From JAJDNH01 sp964552395 (GTDB taxonomy: Bacteria; Acidobacteriota; Thermoanaerobaculia; Thermoanaerobaculales; Sulfomarinibacteraceae): DNA of 64,000 bases. Shown here piece after piece: positions 63,769 to 64,000 of the stretch. Position 1 is the stretch's first letter, and every line of letters begins with the position of its first letter. The translations under genes were made by a program, and so were the position numbers. The notes under the pieces were generated by a model. The model was given only the letters and a program-made list of their open reading frames with translations. It had not been told where the DNA came from and made no database searches. The stretch lies in NCBI GenBank assembly GCA_964552395.1, contig CAZKGM010000011.1, positions 31,627 to 95,626 of the forward strand, read 5' to 3'.

Positions 63769-64000
63769 CCAGAGGTGTGTGGACGAGGCACGGGAGCCCC
63801 GTGCGGGAAGTGAGAAGGTGAGGAAGTTCCCCCACCCAACCAGCCGGTGACGGAGTGACGGAGGCCCCCACCCACCCGCCCGGGAAGATCGCGACACGAG
63901 AACCGGGGAACGGGAGACGCGAGACGGGCGCCTGCGGGGCAGGCGCACGGCCGCCGCAGCTGCAGAGTAGGGAGGCTCTGCTGGGTCTTGGCGCCGCCTA
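63769..64000. other. Right-edge region without a recognised gene
   Basis: I see no coding or RNA gene in this stretch. Short open frames lack ribosome sites and any recognisable protein pattern. The GGAAGTTCCCCC repeat near 63820 is noted under 63147. Confidence 0.4.

Overview
The window is a dense, high-GC stretch (roughly two-thirds G+C by eye) from a Gram-negative bacterium with an outer membrane. It carries a TolC-type channel, a TonB-domain protein, LolCDE-like transport and an outer-membrane barrel. Genes are tightly packed, with repeated ATGA/GTGA start-stop overlaps and frequent GTG starts. The mix of a methylmalonyl-CoA mutase subunit, multi-PAS kinases, a receiver-Ser/Thr kinase-TonB fusion, carboxypeptidase-regulatory-like secreted proteins and S9/CocE hydrolases resembles Acidobacteriota or deltaproteobacterial-grade lineages. 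That placement is inference only; no rRNA is present.

Layout. 1-3081: end of a tripartite efflux system (outer-membrane channel, HlyD adaptor, DHA2 pump). 3413-8683: a broken beta-propeller diguanylate cyclase and an intact hybrid PAS/GAF histidine kinase. 8708-9912: a thioredoxin-like ferredoxin and an acyl-ACP-type thioesterase on the minus strand. 10041-15953: a six-gene operon of TetR regulator, LolA-like protein, two FtsX-type permeases, a LolD-like ATPase and an outer-membrane barrel, behind a promoter with an inverted-repeat operator. 16254-20086: Pho box and pstSCAB. 20314-24654: HIT protein, hotdog thioesterase, a histidine-kinase-like protein lacking its phosphoacceptor His, and a TIGR02186/TauE membrane pair. 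25045-31624: soluble transhydrogenase, an S9 peptidase remnant, an SDR oxidoreductase, a TonB-domain protein and a CocE/AEH-type hydrolase. 31680-33260: ECF sigma, zinc anti-sigma and Spy-like protein. 33333-37077: methylmalonyl-CoA mutase subunit, HD protein, glnA. 37076-38110: a repeat-filled non-coding kilobase. 38111-39695: DUF6125-like and PHP-domain proteins. 39875-44960: glyA-rpiB-dgt-folC-accD on the minus strand. 45087-52671: coiled-coil protein, pseudo-receiver/kinase/TonB fusion, coaE-folD-menG-type methyltransferase-rdgB and an FHA-GAF adenylate cyclase. 52822-54639: acyl-CoA synthetase. 54880-58239: gap-pgk-tpiA-secG, then tRNA-Leu. 58742-61477: a Cys-rich secreted protein with a large secreted beta-sandwich protein, compositionally distinct. 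61467-63748: glnS, SRP RNA and two tRNA-Ser genes.

The most unusual material is: (i) a family of ~180-bp elements with near-perfect terminal inverted repeats and a CGTAC...GTACG palindrome at their exact midpoint, found at 16063, 37076 and 58373 with fragments elsewhere; (ii) signalling proteins whose canonical phosphoacceptor residues are replaced (kinase-like protein at 21414, receiver domain of the fusion encoded at 48151-45344); (iii) the TetR-controlled Lol-like export operon; and (iv) the Cys-rich/beta-sandwich secreted pair. No CRISPR array, transposase, integrase or phage gene was seen.
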